Assembly: GCF_007830035.1 (NCBI RefSeq)
Contig: NZ_VLKN01000002.1
Span: 553,269-617,268, forward strand
Direction: 5' to 3'
Length of the DNA stretch: 64,000 nucleotides
Source: Luteimonas cucumeris
GTDB lineage: Bacteria; Pseudomonadota; Gammaproteobacteria; Xanthomonadales; Xanthomonadaceae
Both the position numbers and the translations under genes were made by a program. Under the pieces are notes generated by a model that saw only the letters and a program-made list of their open reading frames with translations, ran no database searches and was not told where the DNA came from. How positions within the stretch are numbered: the first letter of the stretch is position 1; each line of letters begins with the position of its first letter. Shown here piece by piece: positions 37,974-49,029 of the stretch.

Positions 37974-38609
37974 ATGTCTTCCGATTCGCACGGGCATGCG
38001 TTCGCTGACCCCACCATCAACACATTGCCGACGCGGCTCGACGCCGTCCGCCTGCTGTCGCTGGATGCGTATGGCCGCGTGCTCGACTGGATGAGCTGGC
38101 AGGACGCGACCAGCCTGTATGCGCGCGACGCGGTTGCCTGGACGCTGGGCGACCCCTGCCTGACCGTGCATGGCGGCACCTGCCGGCGCACCGGCGAGCG
38201 CAGCACGCTGGACCTGCATCCGATCGTCGCCGCGCGCGGGCATGCGCGTGCGCATGCGCTCGATCCCACGCCGGCGCTGACCAATGTCGCGCTGTTCGCC
38301 CGCGACGAACATCTGTGCCTGTATTGCGGCCGCGACTTCCATCGCCAGCAGCTCACCCGCGACCACGTGATGCCCTTGTCCAAGGGCGGCCGCGACGTCT
38401 GGGAAAACGTGGTCGCCGCCTGCTTCCACTGCAATTCGCGCAAGGGCGGACGCACGCCGCAACAGGCCGGAATGCCGTTGCTGGCGGTACCGTACCGGCC
38501 CAGCTGGATCGAGCACCTGATCCTGAGCAACCGCAACATCCTGGCCGACCAGATGGCGTTCCTGAAGAGCCATCTGCCCAAGCGTCCACGGCCGCGGATG
38601 CGTCACTAA
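37974..38609 (+). CDS. HNH endonuclease family protein
   Basis: 211 aa. The HNH core lies at about residues 115-160: CLYCGRDFHRQQLTRDHVMP followed by SKGGRDVWENVVAACFHCNS, with two CxxC pairs for zinc. The N-terminal part (VRLLSLDAYGRVLDWMSWQD) is shared with Xanthomonas-group HNH proteins, usually chromosomal housekeeping-type genes with unknown role. I use ATG 37974; the frame is open from ATG 37893, which lies only about 5 bases after the predicted transcription start and could be a leaderless start. Confidence 0.88.
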   Translation: MSSDSHGHAFADPTINTLPTRLDAVRLLSLDAYGRVLDWMSWQDATSLYARDAVAWTLGDPCLTVHGGTCRRTGERSTLDLHPIVAARGHARAHALDPTPALTNVALFARDEHLCLYCGRDFHRQQLTRDHVMPLSKGGRDVWENVVAACFHCNSRKGGRTPQQAGMPLLAVPYRPSWIEHLILSNRNILADQMAFLKSHLPKRPRPRMRH

Positions 38610-38743
38610 GCGACGTTCCTGCGTCGCTTTCAACGCAAAACCCTCATCGAACCAGGCGCGATACCGCGGTCGGCGTCGATGCGCGTTGACTGGGTCCGGC
38701 CGCTTCGCAACACTGGCTGCTTTCCCGCTGGCGATACGACACG

Positions 38744-39841
38744 ATGCCCCTGACCCTGGGTCTTACCGGTATGGATCCGGCCACCGAAACCGCACTGCAG
38801 GCGGCGTTCAAGCAGGCCAATTCCAGCGCGGGGGAAAGCTTCAGCCTGATGCCGGAAGCCGACGCCGACTACGTGGTCGTCGACATGGACAGCATGTACG
38901 GGCCGATGAGCTGGTTGCGCCTGCATGGCGCCGGCAAGACCGTGATCGGACTGACGTCGGCGCCACGGACCCAGGCCGACTTCCGCCTCGGGCGCCCGTT
39001 CGACGCCAATACCTTGCAGGTGCTGCTGGGCGAGATCGTCAGCAAGGCCGGGGCGCCTGTCGCTTCCGCGCCTGCACCGTCGCCGACACTCGCCGCGGCG
39101 CCCGCGTCGAGCGCAGAGGAAACGGCTCCGGCCGCCGTGCCATCCGGCCTTACCCACGCACCGGCGCCCCAGGATCTGCTGCCGGAGGAGCAGGTGGAGC
39201 CGCTGGATCCGGAAACCATCGCGCCGCCCTCGCCTGAACCGGCGCCGGTACCTGTCGTCGCACCGACGCCAGCGAGCGAGCCGACCCTCGGCGACTGGCT
39301 GCTGCCCAACGCGCTGCAGCAGCGCCTGCGTTACCGCCGTGGTGCCGGGCCTTCGCTGTTGCTCGACCCGCAATCGCGCCAGTACCACGGGCCGGCCACG
39401 CTGAAGCCCTTGGCCGCTTACTTCGAAGGCAGCGTGCGCCTGGCCGATTTCGACGCGATCGACGCCGCCACCTGGATCCGGGAAGCGGCCGCGGCCGGCG
39501 ATGCGCAGCCGCTCTCGCGCCTGCAGTGGTACGGGGGCCTGCTGGCCGGCAAGGGCGAACTGCTGCCGGGCAACGATCCGGCCGGCCGTTACCGCCTGAA
39601 CAAGTGGCCGCAGACCGAGCGCGAGTTCCCCAAGCACTTCCGCATCGCCACGGCGATGATGAAAGGCCCGGCCACACTGGACGAGATCGTCGCCGCCAGC
39701 GGCGTACCCGCCGGCGATGTCGCCGATTTCGTCAACGCCAACCTCGTCACCGGCTTTGCCGAATCGGTCCCCGACCTGCCACCGGAGCCCGCCGAGCCCG
39801 CCAAACCGGGCGGCCTGTTCGGACGTCTGCGCGGGCGCTAG
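38744..39841 (+). CDS. Two-domain protein of unknown function, 365 aa
   Basis: Residues 1-105 resemble a receiver-like alpha/beta fold ([53 protein letters not shown]). A Pro/Ala/Glu-rich linker (about 106-190) follows, then a C-terminal domain (about 190-345) with [40 protein letters not shown] and a winged-helix-like end ([20 protein letters not shown]). No family recognised. The receiver lacks a clear phospho-acceptor context, so it may bind a partner rather than be phosphorylated. It sits alone, 117 bp before dxs. Confidence 0.75.
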   Translation: MPLTLGLTGMDPATETALQAAFKQANSSAGESFSLMPEADADYVVVDMDSMYGPMSWLRLHGAGKTVIGLTSAPRTQADFRLGRPFDANTLQVLLGEIVSKAGAPVASAPAPSPTLAAAPASSAEETAPAAVPSGLTHAPAPQDLLPEEQVEPLDPETIAPPSPEPAPVPVVAPTPASEPTLGDWLLPNALQQRLRYRRGAGPSLLLDPQSRQYHGPATLKPLAAYFEGSVRLADFDAIDAATWIREAAAAGDAQPLSRLQWYGGLLAGKGELLPGNDPAGRYRLNKWPQTEREFPKHFRIATAMMKGPATLDEIVAASGVPAGDVADFVNANLVTGFAESVPDLPPEPAEPAKPGGLFGRLRGR

Positions 39842-39957
39842 GTCCGCAGCGGCGCCTTGTAAGCGGTTGGGAGCGGATAACCGCGGATAACTGGCCTTGC
39901 TTGCCCACCCCGCGCCACGGCGGGACAATGGCGGACTTGCCGCATCCGCCGTTTGTA

Positions 39958-41871
39958 ATGACCGACCCGCAGCGCTATCCGCGTCTTTCCCGCATACAGA
40001 TCCCTGCCGATCTGCGCCAGTTCGACGAGGCCGAACTGCCCGACATCGCCGACGAACTGCGCGCCTACCTGATCGAATCGGTCGGCCGCAGCGGCGGCCA
40101 CTTCGGCGCCGGCCTGGGCGTGATCGAACTGACCACCGCGCTGCACTATCTGTACGACACACCCGACGACCGCATCGTCTGGGACGTCGGCCACCAGACC
40201 TATCCGCACAAGATCCTCACCGGTCGCCGCGACCGCATCCACACCGTCAAGCAGAAGGACGGCGTGGCGCCTTTCCCCAAGCGCGAGGAAAGCGAGTACG
40301 ACACCTTCGGCGTCGGCCACTCCTCGACCTCGATCTCCGCCGCACTGGGCATGGCGATCGCCAACGCGCGTGCCGGCAACGGACGCCGCGTGGTCGCGGT
40401 GATCGGCGACGGCGCGATGACCGCGGGCATGGCATTCGAAGCACTCAACCATGCCGGCGGCATGGAGCCCGAGCCCAACCTGCTGGTCGTGCTCAACGAC
40501 AACCGCATGTCGATCTCGGAGAACGTCGGCGGCCTCACCAAGATGCTCGGCCGCATGACCGGCAGTCGCACGCTTAACGCGATCCGCGAAGGCGGCAAGA
40601 AGCTGCTTGGCGACAAGAACAAGCCGACTGCGAAATTCGTGCGCCGCTGGGAAGAGCACTGGAAGGGCATGTTCGTGCCGTCCACGCTGTTCGAGGAAAT
40701 GGGCTTCCACTACACCGGTCCGATCGACGGCCACGATGTCAAGGCGCTGGTCGCCGCGCTCAAGACCCTGAAAAAGCTCAAGGGCCCGCAGCTGCTGCAC
40801 ATCATCACCACCAAGGGCAAGGGCTACGAGCTCGCGGAAGGCGACCAGATCGGCTATCACGCCGTCTCTCCGTTCGATCCAAGCCAGGGTGTCGTGAGCA
40901 AGTCCGGCGCCAAGAAACCGACCTATACGGACGTGTTCGGCGATTGGCTGTGCGACATGGCCGCCGCCGACCCGCTGCTCATGGGCATCACTCCGGCGAT
41001 GCGCGAAGGCTCCGGTCTGGTGCGCTTCAGCAAGGAATATCCGGAACGCTATTTCGACGTGGCCATCGCCGAGCAGCACGCGGTGACGCTTGCGGCGGGC
41101 ATGGCCTGCGAAGGCGCCAAACCCGTGGTGGCGATCTATTCGACCTTCCTGCAGCGCGCGTACGACCAGCTCGTGCACGACGTCGCGATCCAGAAGCTTG
41201 ATGTGTTGTTCGCCATCGATCGCGGCGGCGTGGTCGGTCCCGATGGTGCTACCCACGCCGGCAACCTGGACCTCAGTTACCTGCGCTGCGTCCCGCACAT
41301 GGTGGTGATGGCGCCGGCCGATGAGAACGAATGCCGGCAGATGCTGTCGACCGGCTTCCGGTACCCGGGGCCTGCGGCGGTGCGTTATCCGCGCGGCACC
41401 GGCCCGGGCGTCGCGGTGCAGGCGAACCTGGACACGCTGCCGATCGGCAAGGCACAGGTTCGCCGCGAGGGCACACGCGTCGCCCTGCTCGCTTTCGGTG
41501 CACTGGTGCCGGCGGCAGAGAAAGTCGGCGAGGAACTCGGCCTGACCGTGGTCAACATGCGCTTCGTCAAACCGATGGATCGCGCGTTGATCCTGCAATT
41601 GGCGAAGACGCACGACGGCTTCGCCACGCTCGAGGACAATGTCGTGATGGGCGGCGCCGGTTCGGCCGTGGCCGAACTGCTGAACGAGGAAAACATCCAG
41701 CGGCCGATCCTGCACCTCGGCCTGCCGGACGAGTTCCAGCATCACGCCAGTCGCGAGGACCTGCTGGCCGAAGCCGGACTGGACGTCGAAGGCATCCGCA
41801 AGGCACTGCTGTCGCGCTGGCCCGACCTGTCGCGCGCCACGCGCGTGGCGCTCAGCGCCGCGTCGGGTTGA
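39958..41871 (+). CDS. dxs: 1-deoxy-D-xylulose-5-phosphate synthase
   Basis: 637-aa thiamine-diphosphate enzyme, first step of the MEP isoprenoid pathway. Seen: [38 protein letters not shown], the TPP motif [19 protein letters not shown] with downstream NDN, the transketolase pyrimidine domain [20 protein letters not shown] and the C-terminal domain with [16 protein letters not shown] 39958 matches related enzymes; ATG 39928 is in frame. A hairpin-forming stretch near 41915-41945 may end transcription. Confidence 0.97.
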   Translation: MTDPQRYPRLSRIQIPADLRQFDEAELPDIADELRAYLIESVGRSGGHFGAGLGVIELTTALHYLYDTPDDRIVWDVGHQTYPHKILTGRRDRIHTVKQKDGVAPFPKREESEYDTFGVGHSSTSISAALGMAIANARAGNGRRVVAVIGDGAMTAGMAFEALNHAGGMEPEPNLLVVLNDNRMSISENVGGLTKMLGRMTGSRTLNAIREGGKKLLGDKNKPTAKFVRRWEEHWKGMFVPSTLFEEMGFHYTGPIDGHDVKALVAALKTLKKLKGPQLLHIITTKGKGYELAEGDQIGYHAVSPFDPSQGVVSKSGAKKPTYTDVFGDWLCDMAAADPLLMGITPAMREGSGLVRFSKEYPERYFDVAIAEQHAVTLAAGMACEGAKPVVAIYSTFLQRAYDQLVHDVAIQKLDVLFAIDRGGVVGPDGATHAGNLDLSYLRCVPHMVVMAPADENECRQMLSTGFRYPGPAAVRYPRGTGPGVAVQANLDTLPIGKAQVRREGTRVALLAFGALVPAAEKVGEELGLTVVNMRFVKPMDRALILQLAKTHDGFATLEDNVVMGGAGSAVAELLNEENIQRPILHLGLPDEFQHHASREDLLAEAGLDVEGIRKALLSRWPDLSRATRVALSAASG

Positions 41872-42054
41872 CCTGCAGTCGTAACGACACCGCTTCCGCG
41901 AAAGAGAAAATGTAGGGCGTATTAGCCGCAGGCGTAATGCGCCGGATGCCTACCGCGCCAAGCCACCATGCGGCGCAATGCCCTTCGGTTATTGCGTCCT
42001 ACCACCGCCATCCGCATCCCGTCGAAAAGCAAGTCGCCGGCTGCTGCCTGCCAC

Positions 42055-43087
42055 TCAGGGTGCCTGCACCTCGTAACCCCTGACACGCAGCTTCTCCAGA
42101 TAACCATCCGCCTTCAGTAGTTGGCTGATCGGCAGCATCGCGAAAGTGGACGCATTGTTAGCCAATGCGTTTTCCGCTGCCGACAACCATTTCCGCTCGA
42201 CCTCCTGCGCAAGGTCGTCCACGCCGTACTTGCGCGCCAAGCCCGCCCCGGTGAACGCCGCAATGCAGGTGGCGTATTCGTTATTGGCTGGCAATTGCCG
42301 GAGCAATTCGATGTCGCCGGTCGCCCAGGCGTTGGCGCGCGCCGCCATGTTGCCGAGATCGCTCTCGATGCTATCCAGCGTCTTCTCGAAGCATTGCAGG
42401 TCGTCGATCGAGGACGCGGCGAATTCTTTCAGCGCCTTGCGTGGTTCGGGGATGAAGATCTCGACATCCGGATTGGTCATCCTGAGGCCATGACGCTTTG
42501 CAAGCTTCGTGACCTTGGGGCTCACGATCCCGGACCAGGCCATTCCCGACTTTTCGATCGCCTCGCCGTATAGTTCCATCGCAGCGAAGGCCGGCCGCCA
42601 CTTCTCGATGCCACGATCACGGCCGATGTATTTCGCCTTCAACGCCTGCCAGCGCGCGTACTGGTCCGGCAGGACGACCTGCTGCAGGGAGAGGCCATCG
42701 GGATTGCGGCGCCTTAAATGCGCTGGGAATCAGCGTCAAGCCGCTAAAGAACCCGATGTCGGACTTGATCCTGGTTCCCGGCGGCGCGATCAACTCCTGC
42801 GATTGCAAGATCGTCCGTTCGACCGCAGTCGTGTCCCATTCCATGCGCCGCGGTAGTGGCGACTGCGTGCCCAGTATCCACAGCACGTGATCGCCCTTGC
42901 TGACCCGCCACATGCCCGGACCCGGCTGCGCGCCGGATACGACCATGGTGTCCAGCTCGACGATCGATGGATCGCGCGGTTTGGCCTCGGGTTCTGCGCG
43001 GACCGCGTCCTGCGGCTTTGCCGCCGGGACTTGGCCGATGGCGATGCCCGGCATCGCAAGCGCCGCGCACAACAGGATTACCCGCAT
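42055..43087 (-). pseudogene. TraB/GumN-family periplasmic protein, frameshifted
   Basis: From ATG 43087 a signal peptide (VILLCAALAMPGIAIG) and the TraB/GumN start (GDHVLWILGTQSPLPRRMEW, IGFFSGLTLIPSAFKA) are read; at about 42706-42713 the frame changes and the family sequence continues RNPDGLSLQQVVLPDQYARW, then KAKYIGRDRGIEKWRPAFAA to the stop at 42055. Total length is 1033 bp, one base over a multiple of three (or two short), in a GCGCC stretch. Intact, the protein would have about 344 residues. Either a real frameshift or an assembly error. Confidence 0.82.
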
Positions 43088-43169
43088 GCGGATCCCCTGC
43101 CCGACGCTGGACGGTATTGTCGGCAACGGCCGTGAATGCCGGCCGGCCGTGGAAAGTCGGAGCCGCGCC

Positions 43170-43475
43170 TCACTCAGCGTATTTCCGCACGAATGCAGCA
43201 CCGTCCTGTTCGTACTCGGCGCGACACACGGTCGCGGCCGCCTCGAACCGCTCGCGCGTCATCGTCGGTCGATCCGACAACAGCCGGTAGCTGCATTCGC
43301 AGGCGGCACGGGCGAAGCCGTGTTGCGCCTCTGCGTCGCCGAGCTGCTGCAGCATCGCCGGCACGCAGGCCTGTTCGATGAATTCCCCATGCGAGGGCAG
43401 CGGCTGCGTGTCCTGCGCGTGGGCGACGGCTGTGATCGCGATCGCGCCGCACAAGGCCAGGATCCGTTTTTCCAT
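43170..43475 (-). CDS. Small secreted protein, 101 aa, unknown function
   Basis: Signal peptide ILALCGAIAITAVAHA from ATG 43475 (ATG 43493 is also in frame). The mature part, about 80 residues, has four Cys (QACVPAML, ACECSYR, TVCRAEY) spaced for two disulphides in a helical hairpin. The frame is open upstream to 44009 but crosses the tRNA, so that part is not coding. It lies between tRNA-Pro and the broken TraB gene. Confidence 0.75.
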   Translation of the reverse strand: MEKRILALCGAIAITAVAHAQDTQPLPSHGEFIEQACVPAMLQQLGDAEAQHGFARAACECSYRLLSDRPTMTRERFEAAATVCRAEYEQDGAAFVRKYAE

Positions 43476-43584
43476 GCGTGATGCTCCATGCATGCGTTTG
43501 CCATGGATTATGGCCGCAATGTGCGGATACGGCGCAGACGGCAGAACGCCCGGACGGTGCCGGGCGCTGGAGTTCGATATTGAT

Positions 43585-43661
43585 TGGTCGGGACGGCCGG
43601 ATTTGAACCGACGACCCTCTGCCCCCCAGGCAGATGCGCTACCAGGCTGCGCTACGCCCCG
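43585..43661 (-). tRNA. tRNA-Pro (GGG)
   Basis: On the minus strand: acceptor CGGGGCG/CGTCCCG, D arm GCGC...GCGC, anticodon arm TCTGC-CTGGGGG-GCAGA giving anticodon GGG, T arm GTCGG-TTCAAAT-CCGGC, and an encoded CCA. 77 nt. Its place after the merR-ihfA-pheT block is typical of this lineage. Confidence 0.97.
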
Positions 43662-43732
43662 ACTAAGGCCGACATTATAGGCGGTGATCCCCATCAGCGG
43701 TGATCCCGCGAAGACGGTCGATGGCTGAAGTT

Positions 43733-44089
43733 TCAGCGCCGCAGCAGCTGCAGCACTTCTTCCAGTTCCATCCGCACCTGCTTGATGATCTGCGAGCTCA
43801 TCGCCGATTCCTGCTTGGCACCCTCGCCCTCGAGGCGCTGGCGCGCGCCGCCGATGGTATAGCCCTGCTCGTACAGCAGGCCGCGGATCTGGCGCACCAT
43901 CAGCACGTCGTGGCGCTGGTAATAGCGGCGGTTGCCGCGACGCTTGACCGGCTTGAGGCTGGGGAATTCCGACTCCCAGTAACGCAATACGTGCGGCTTC
44001 ACGTCGCACAGCTCGCTGACCTCACCGATGGTGAAGTAGCGCTTGGCCGGGATCGGCGGCAGTTCGCGGTTGCTGCCCGGATCAAGCAT
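43733..44089 (-). CDS. MerR-family transcriptional regulator
   Basis: About 118 aa. N-terminal winged helix ([40 protein letters not shown]) and a short coiled coil ([20 protein letters not shown]) for dimerisation, with no sensor domain. ATG 44089 is preferred over the in-frame GTG 44095. It overlaps the ihfA stop by 8 bp. Genes of this type next to ihfA are common in gammaproteobacteria, target unknown. Confidence 0.92.
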   Translation of the reverse strand: MLDPGSNRELPPIPAKRYFTIGEVSELCDVKPHVLRYWESEFPSLKPVKRRGNRRYYQRHDVLMVRQIRGLLYEQGYTIGGARQRLEGEGAKQESAMSSQIIKQVRMELEEVLQLLRR

Positions 44090-44384
44090 GGGCACCGCCT
44101 GCGTACGCTTCCACGCGTTCCTTGAGCTTTTGGCCCGGGCGGAAAGTCACGACCGTGCGGGCGGAGATCGGAATCTCCTCGCCGGTCTTGGGATTGCGTC
44201 CGGGCCGCTGGTTCTTGCGGCGCAGGTCGAAATTGCCGAAGCCCGACAGCTTGACCTGCCGGCCCTGCTCCAGCGCCTCGCGCAGCACGTCGAAGAACGC
44301 GTCGACGAACTCCTTGGCCTCGCGCTTGTTAAGCCCGACTTCGTCGAACAGACGCTCGGCCATTTCCGCCTTGGTCAACGCCAT
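44082..44384 (-). CDS. ihfA: Integration host factor subunit alpha
   Basis: 100-aa DNA-bending protein of the HU/IHF family. [20 protein letters not shown] at the start, [20 protein letters not shown] with the intercalating Pro arm ([16 protein letters not shown]), and the tail [16 protein letters not shown]. It follows pheT by 19 bp, the usual pheST-ihfA operon order. Confidence 0.97.
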   Translation of the reverse strand: MALTKAEMAERLFDEVGLNKREAKEFVDAFFDVLREALEQGRQVKLSGFGNFDLRRKNQRPGRNPKTGEEIPISARTVVTFRPGQKLKERVEAYAGGAHA

Positions 44385-44403
44385 ACCGTTCCCCGAAAAC
44401 GAC

Positions 44404-46791
44404 TCAACTACGGATCCGCGCGTCGTGGTCGCGTAACAGGGCGGCCGTCACATCGGCCACCATCGCATCCACATCGCGGTCGGTCAGAGTGCGGGATTCG
44501 TCCTGCAGAATCAAGCCCATAGCCAGACTCTTGAATCCGGTTTCGACCCCCGGCCCCTGATACCGGTCGAACAGCCGCAGGTCCCTCAAGGCGCCCCCCG
44601 CGGCCCTGCGGACAGTGTCCGCGACCGCGGCCCACGACACGCCATCGGCGACGACGAACGCGAGATCCCGACGGACGGACGGATATTTCGACAACGGTGC
44701 CGCGCGCGGCACCGGGCGCTGCAGCAGCGGCTCCAGGTCCAGTTCCCAGGCCAGCACGTCCGCGTCTAGGTCGAGTTGCTGCTGCAGGCGCGGGTGCAGC
44801 TGGCCGATCCAGCCGATTTTGGCGCCGTCACGATAGATGTCGGCCGAGCGGCCGGGATGCCCGTGGCCATCGGACGAGGGCCGGTATTCGAGGTTCGCGC
44901 CGGACAGCGCAGCGATGCTGTCGAGGTCGCCCCTGACGTCGTGGAAATCGACCGCGCGCTCCTTAGCATCCCACTGCTCGCCAGTCGCATCGCCGCATGC
45001 GACCGCGGCAATGCGCAGGGTTTCACACGGGGCATCGCCGCGATTGCCAGTGAAGGTCTTGCCGATCTCGAACAGGCGCACGCGGTTTTGCTGGCGTGCG
45101 ACATTGCGCGCCAGCGCGGCGACCAGTCCGGGCAGCAGGCGGGTGCGCATCACGCCGAGTTCGTTGCTGAGCGGGTTGGCCAAGGCCACGCCGTCCTGCA
45201 AGGCCCCCCACTTCGCCAGCAGATCGGCATCGACGAAGGCATAGTTGATCGCCTCAAGATAATCACGCGCGGCCAACTGATCGCGCACGGTGCGCTCGTC
45301 GACGCGGGTTTCGCTGGGCGCGGCCAGACGCGTGGCACCGCCGGGCAGCGTGGTCGGAATCGCGTCGTAACCGTGGATGCGGGCGATTTCCTCGATCAGG
45401 TCCTCCTCGATCGCAAGATCGAAGCGACGGCTCGGCACGATCACCCGCCAGCCTTCGGCAAAGTCTTCGACCTCCAGCCCGAGCGCACGCAGGATGCGAC
45501 CAACCTCGGCATCACCCACGGTTACGCCGAGCACGCGCGACAGGCGTTCGCGGCGCAACACGATCAACGCCGGCCCCGGCAGGTGTTCGGGCAGCACCGC
45601 CTCGGTCACCGGCCCAGGCGAACCGCCGGCAATCTCCACGATCAGGCGCGTCGCCACTTCGATCGCCTGGCGCGGCAGTTCCGGGTCGACGCCGCGCTCG
45701 AAACGATGACCGGCATCGGTGTGCAGGCCGAGCCTGCGGCCGCGACCGATGATCGCCGAGGGAATCCAGTGTGCCGCCTCGAGGAACACGTTGCGCGTCG
45801 TGTCGGTCACGCGCGTGTCGTAGCCGCCCATGATGCCGCCGAGCGCAACCGTGCGCGCCGCGCGGCCACCCTGGCTGTCGGACACCACGAGAAAATCCTC
45901 CTCGAGGGCAACGCTGCGGCCGTCGAGCAGCTTGGTCTGCTCGCCGGTCCGCGCATGCCGCACCACCACCGGATCAACCAGGGTGTCGCGATCGAACGCA
46001 TGCATCGGCTGGCCGAGTTCCAGCATCACGTACTGGGTCACGTCGACCAGGAAACTGATCGGGCGGACGCCACTGCGGCGCAGGCGTTCGGCCATCCATA
46101 CCGGCGTGGCCACGCGCGCATCCACGCTTTCGAGCACGCGGCCAACGAAGCGCGGCACCTTGGCGCCAGCATCAAGTTCGACCGCAAGGCGTTCATCGTT
46201 CAAGGCCGGCATCGGCGTGGCATCGAACGGCACTACCGCCGAACCGCAGGCCGCCGCGACGTCGTAGGCGATGCCGCGCACGCTGAAGCAGTCGGCGCGA
46301 TTGGGAGTGAGCTTCAGCTCGATGCTGGCATCCGGCAGGCCGAGGTAATCGGCCAGCGGCGTACCGACTGGCGCATCGGCTGGAAGTTCGAGCAGGCCGG
46401 AAGCATCGGCATCCAGGCCCAGCTCCTTCGCCGAGCACAGCATGCCGTTGGATTCGACGCCGCGCAGCTTCGCGGCCTTGATCGTGATTTCGCCGACCTT
46501 GGCGCCCACCATGGCCAGCGGCGCGACCAGTCCGGCGCGCGCATTCGGCGCACCGCAGACGATCTGCAGCGTGTCCGCCTGGCCGACATCGACCTGGCAG
46601 ACCTGCAGGCGATCGGCTTCCGGATGTTTTCCGGCACTGACGATGCGCGCGACCACGACGCCGTCGAGCGACTCGCCGAGCGGCGTGATGTCTTCAACCT
46701 CGAGCCCGATGGCAGTCAGCATAGCCGCGAGTTCGTCGCGGGTGGCATCGGTCTTGACGTGTTGTCGCAGCCAGTTTTCGCTGAATTTCAT
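44404..46791 (-). CDS. pheT: Phenylalanine-tRNA ligase beta subunit
   Basis: 795 aa. Domains in order: N-terminal EMAP/tRNA-binding domain (about 40-150, [20 protein letters not shown]), B3/4 editing domain (about 210-380), B5 domain (about 400-475), the catalytic-like core (480-690, [19 protein letters not shown]) and the C-terminal FDX-ACB anticodon domain (about 700-795, [18 protein letters not shown]). Length and order match bacterial PheT. Confidence 0.97.
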   Translation of the reverse strand: MKFSENWLRQHVKTDATRDELAAMLTAIGLEVEDITPLGESLDGVVVARIVSAGKHPEADRLQVCQVDVGQADTLQIVCGAPNARAGLVAPLAMVGAKVGEITIKAAKLRGVESNGMLCSAKELGLDADASGLLELPADAPVGTPLADYLGLPDASIELKLTPNRADCFSVRGIAYDVAAACGSAVVPFDATPMPALNDERLAVELDAGAKVPRFVGRVLESVDARVATPVWMAERLRRSGVRPISFLVDVTQYVMLELGQPMHAFDRDTLVDPVVVRHARTGEQTKLLDGRSVALEEDFLVVSDSQGGRAARTVALGGIMGGYDTRVTDTTRNVFLEAAHWIPSAIIGRGRRLGLHTDAGHRFERGVDPELPRQAIEVATRLIVEIAGGSPGPVTEAVLPEHLPGPALIVLRRERLSRVLGVTVGDAEVGRILRALGLEVEDFAEGWRVIVPSRRFDLAIEEDLIEEIARIHGYDAIPTTLPGGATRLAAPSETRVDERTVRDQLAARDYLEAINYAFVDADLLAKWGALQDGVALANPLSNELGVMRTRLLPGLVAALARNVARQQNRVRLFEIGKTFTGNRGDAPCETLRIAAVACGDATGEQWDAKERAVDFHDVRGDLDSIAALSGANLEYRPSSDGHGHPGRSADIYRDGAKIGWIGQLHPRLQQQLDLDADVLAWELDLEPLLQRPVPRAAPLSKYPSVRRDLAFVVADGVSWAAVADTVRRAAGGALRDLRLFDRYQGPGVETGFKSLAMGLILQDESRTLTDRDVDAMVADVTAALLRDHDARIRS

Positions 46792-46800
46792 TGGAGAGCC

Positions 46801-46913
46801 GTGATTTGTGATTCGTTATTTGTGATTCGCTTCAGTAACTCGTGATCTTGCGGTCGCCGCAATCGCGCAAGGGTACGGCTCTTGCCAATCACGAATCACC
46901 GATCACGAATCCC
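46801..46913. repeat. Facing pair of 7-bp heptad arrays between pheS and pheT
   Basis: Four heptads (GTGATTT, GTGATTC, GTTATTT, GTGATTC) at 46801-46828 face four reverse-complement heptads (CAATCAC, GAATCAC, CGATCAC, GAATCCC) at 46886-46913, with a 57-bp core between. The same design occurs at 51520-51622. It fills nearly the whole pheS-pheT gap. Confidence 0.82.
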
Positions 46914-46919
46914 GGCCTT

Positions 46920-47984
<1,065 letters not shown>

Positions 47985-48019
47985 AACATGAAAACCACCG
48001 CTCAGGAAAACACGGCCGG

Positions 48020-48053
48020 AAAAAACAATGGGGAAGGACTTGCGCCCTTCCCC
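48020..48053 (-). terminator. Intrinsic terminator between rplT and pheS
   Basis: On the minus strand GGGGAAGG, an 8-base loop, and CCTTCCCC are followed by ATTG and six T. It should end most rplT transcripts, so pheST may rely on partial read-through or its own promoter in the 105 bp before pheS. Confidence 0.88.
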
Positions 48054-48105
48054 ACGTGTTCGGCGATTCGCACCGCCGGTACCGCTGTCTGTGGAGATCG
48101 CGTGC

Positions 48106-48465
48106 TTACGCCGCGAGCGCGCCCTTGGCTTTCTCTGCCAAAGCCGCAAAACCCTTCGCGTCGTGCACGGCGATGTCCGCCAGCACCTTGCGGTCGAGGG
48201 TGATGCCGGCCTTGAGCAGGCCGTTGATAAATCGGCTGTAGCTCATGCCGTTGATGCGGGCCGCCGCGTTGATGCGGGTGATCCACAGCGAACGGAAATT
48301 GCGCTTCTTCTGCTTGCGGCCGATGTAGGCGTACTGCAGCGCCTTCGTGACCGCCTGCTTGGCGACGCGGAAGACCTTGCGACGGGCGTGGTAGTAGCCC
48401 TTGGCCTGCTTCAGGATTTTCTTGTGGCGGCGACGCGCCGTAACACCACGTTTAACTCGTGCCAT
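48106..48465 (-). CDS. rplT: 50S ribosomal protein L20
   Basis: 119 aa, early-assembly 23S rRNA binder. [40 protein letters not shown] and [20 protein letters not shown] are diagnostic. It follows rpmI by 12 bp. In E. coli, L20 represses its own operon by binding the leader in front of rpmI. Confidence 0.98.
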   Translation of the reverse strand: MARVKRGVTARRRHKKILKQAKGYYHARRKVFRVAKQAVTKALQYAYIGRKQKKRNFRSLWITRINAAARINGMSYSRFINGLLKAGITLDRKVLADIAVHDAKGFAALAEKAKGALAA

Positions 48466-48477
48466 GGTTCAGTCTCC

Positions 48478-48675
48478 TCACAAATACGGAAGCATGCGGT
48501 CCAGACGTCCCGCGTCCTCGGCACGAACATGGTTCGTCTGCCGCAGGTTGCGCTTCCGCTTGGTCGCTTTCTTGGTGAGGATGTGGCTACGGTTGGCGTG
48601 GCCGGCCTTGTACTTTCCGGAGGCGGTCTTGCGGAATCGCTTGGCCGCCCCTCGGTGGGTCTTGATCTTGGGCAT
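48478..48675 (-). CDS. rpmI: 50S ribosomal protein L35
   Basis: 65 aa, [20 protein letters not shown] at the start and a basic remainder ending [10 protein letters not shown]. First gene after the 354-bp gap from infC. Confidence 0.98.
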   Translation of the reverse strand: MPKIKTHRGAAKRFRKTASGKYKAGHANRSHILTKKATKRKRNLRQTNHVRAEDAGRLDRMLPYL

Positions 48676-48727
48676 TGCGGATGTCCTTTCGGGTTTTCTT
48701 GTACTGGCCTGGGCGCCGTCGGGGCCG

Positions 48728-48765
48728 GCGACTTTCGTCGCGGTGCCCGTGACGGACTTTCCGTC
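48728..48765 (-). promoter_or_regulatory. Two hairpins in the rpmI-rplT leader
   Basis: On the minus strand GACGGA-AAG-TCCGTC (48751-48765) and GCGAC-GAAA-GTCGC (48728-48741) form two adjacent stems 52-90 bases in front of rpmI. They are candidates for a ribosomal-protein leader; similarity to the known L20 operator is not shown. Confidence 0.45.
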
Positions 48766-48830
48766 CTGCCCTTGCCGGCTTGTAAGTCGTTGATCCCAAA
48801 AAGAATCGTACGACGGGTTCCTGGTGGCTC

Positions 48831-48852
48831 AAAAACGCCCGGCGAACCGGGC
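48831..48852 (-). terminator. Short terminator-like hairpin before rpmI
   Basis: On the minus strand GCCCGG-TTCG-CCGGGC followed by G and five T. It may stop read-through from infC. It overlaps the predicted transcription start of the promoter at 48858-48886, so the two predictions compete. Confidence 0.6.
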
Positions 48853-48857
48853 CGCAC

Positions 48858-48886
48858 ATTATGCAGGGGCTGGGTTTTCCTTGCAA
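48858..48886 (-). promoter_or_regulatory. Candidate promoter of rpmI-rplT
   Basis: On the minus strand TTGCAA (48886-48881) and CATAAT (48863-48858) with a 17-bp spacer: 5/6 match at -10 and 5/6 at -35. Transcription would start near 48851, leaving a leader of about 175 bases. Confidence 0.6.
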
Positions 48887-48965
48887 ATCAGGGGGTTTGC
48901 TCCTGAACCCGCGATGGCTTCAGCATCGCGCGACGGCCCGGTAATGGCGCCGCCCCACAAACAAC

Positions 48966-49022
48966 AAGCGCGCCATTCGGCGCGCTTCCCTCACCCAACC
49001 CTCTCCCGCTGACGGGAGAGGG
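48966..49022. repeat. Two strong hairpins after infC
   Basis: CCCTCTCCCG-CTGA-CGGGAGAGGG (48999-49022) followed, in the direction of infC transcription, by AAGCGCGCC-GAAT-GGCGCGCTT and a T-rich GTTGTTTGT (48987-48957). The first, with its TTGGGTGAGGG flank, looks like a widespread intergenic repeat; the second like an imperfect terminator of infC. Confidence 0.7.
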
Positions 49023-49029
49023 CGGTCGG

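Noticed and set aside
44776..46845. 689-aa plus-strand open frame opposite pheT
   Set aside because: PheT is complete on the minus strand; the frame is a shadow rich in Arg, Ala and His.
46801..46913. CRISPR array
   Set aside because: Units are 7 bp without spacers and the two halves face each other; no cas genes in the window.
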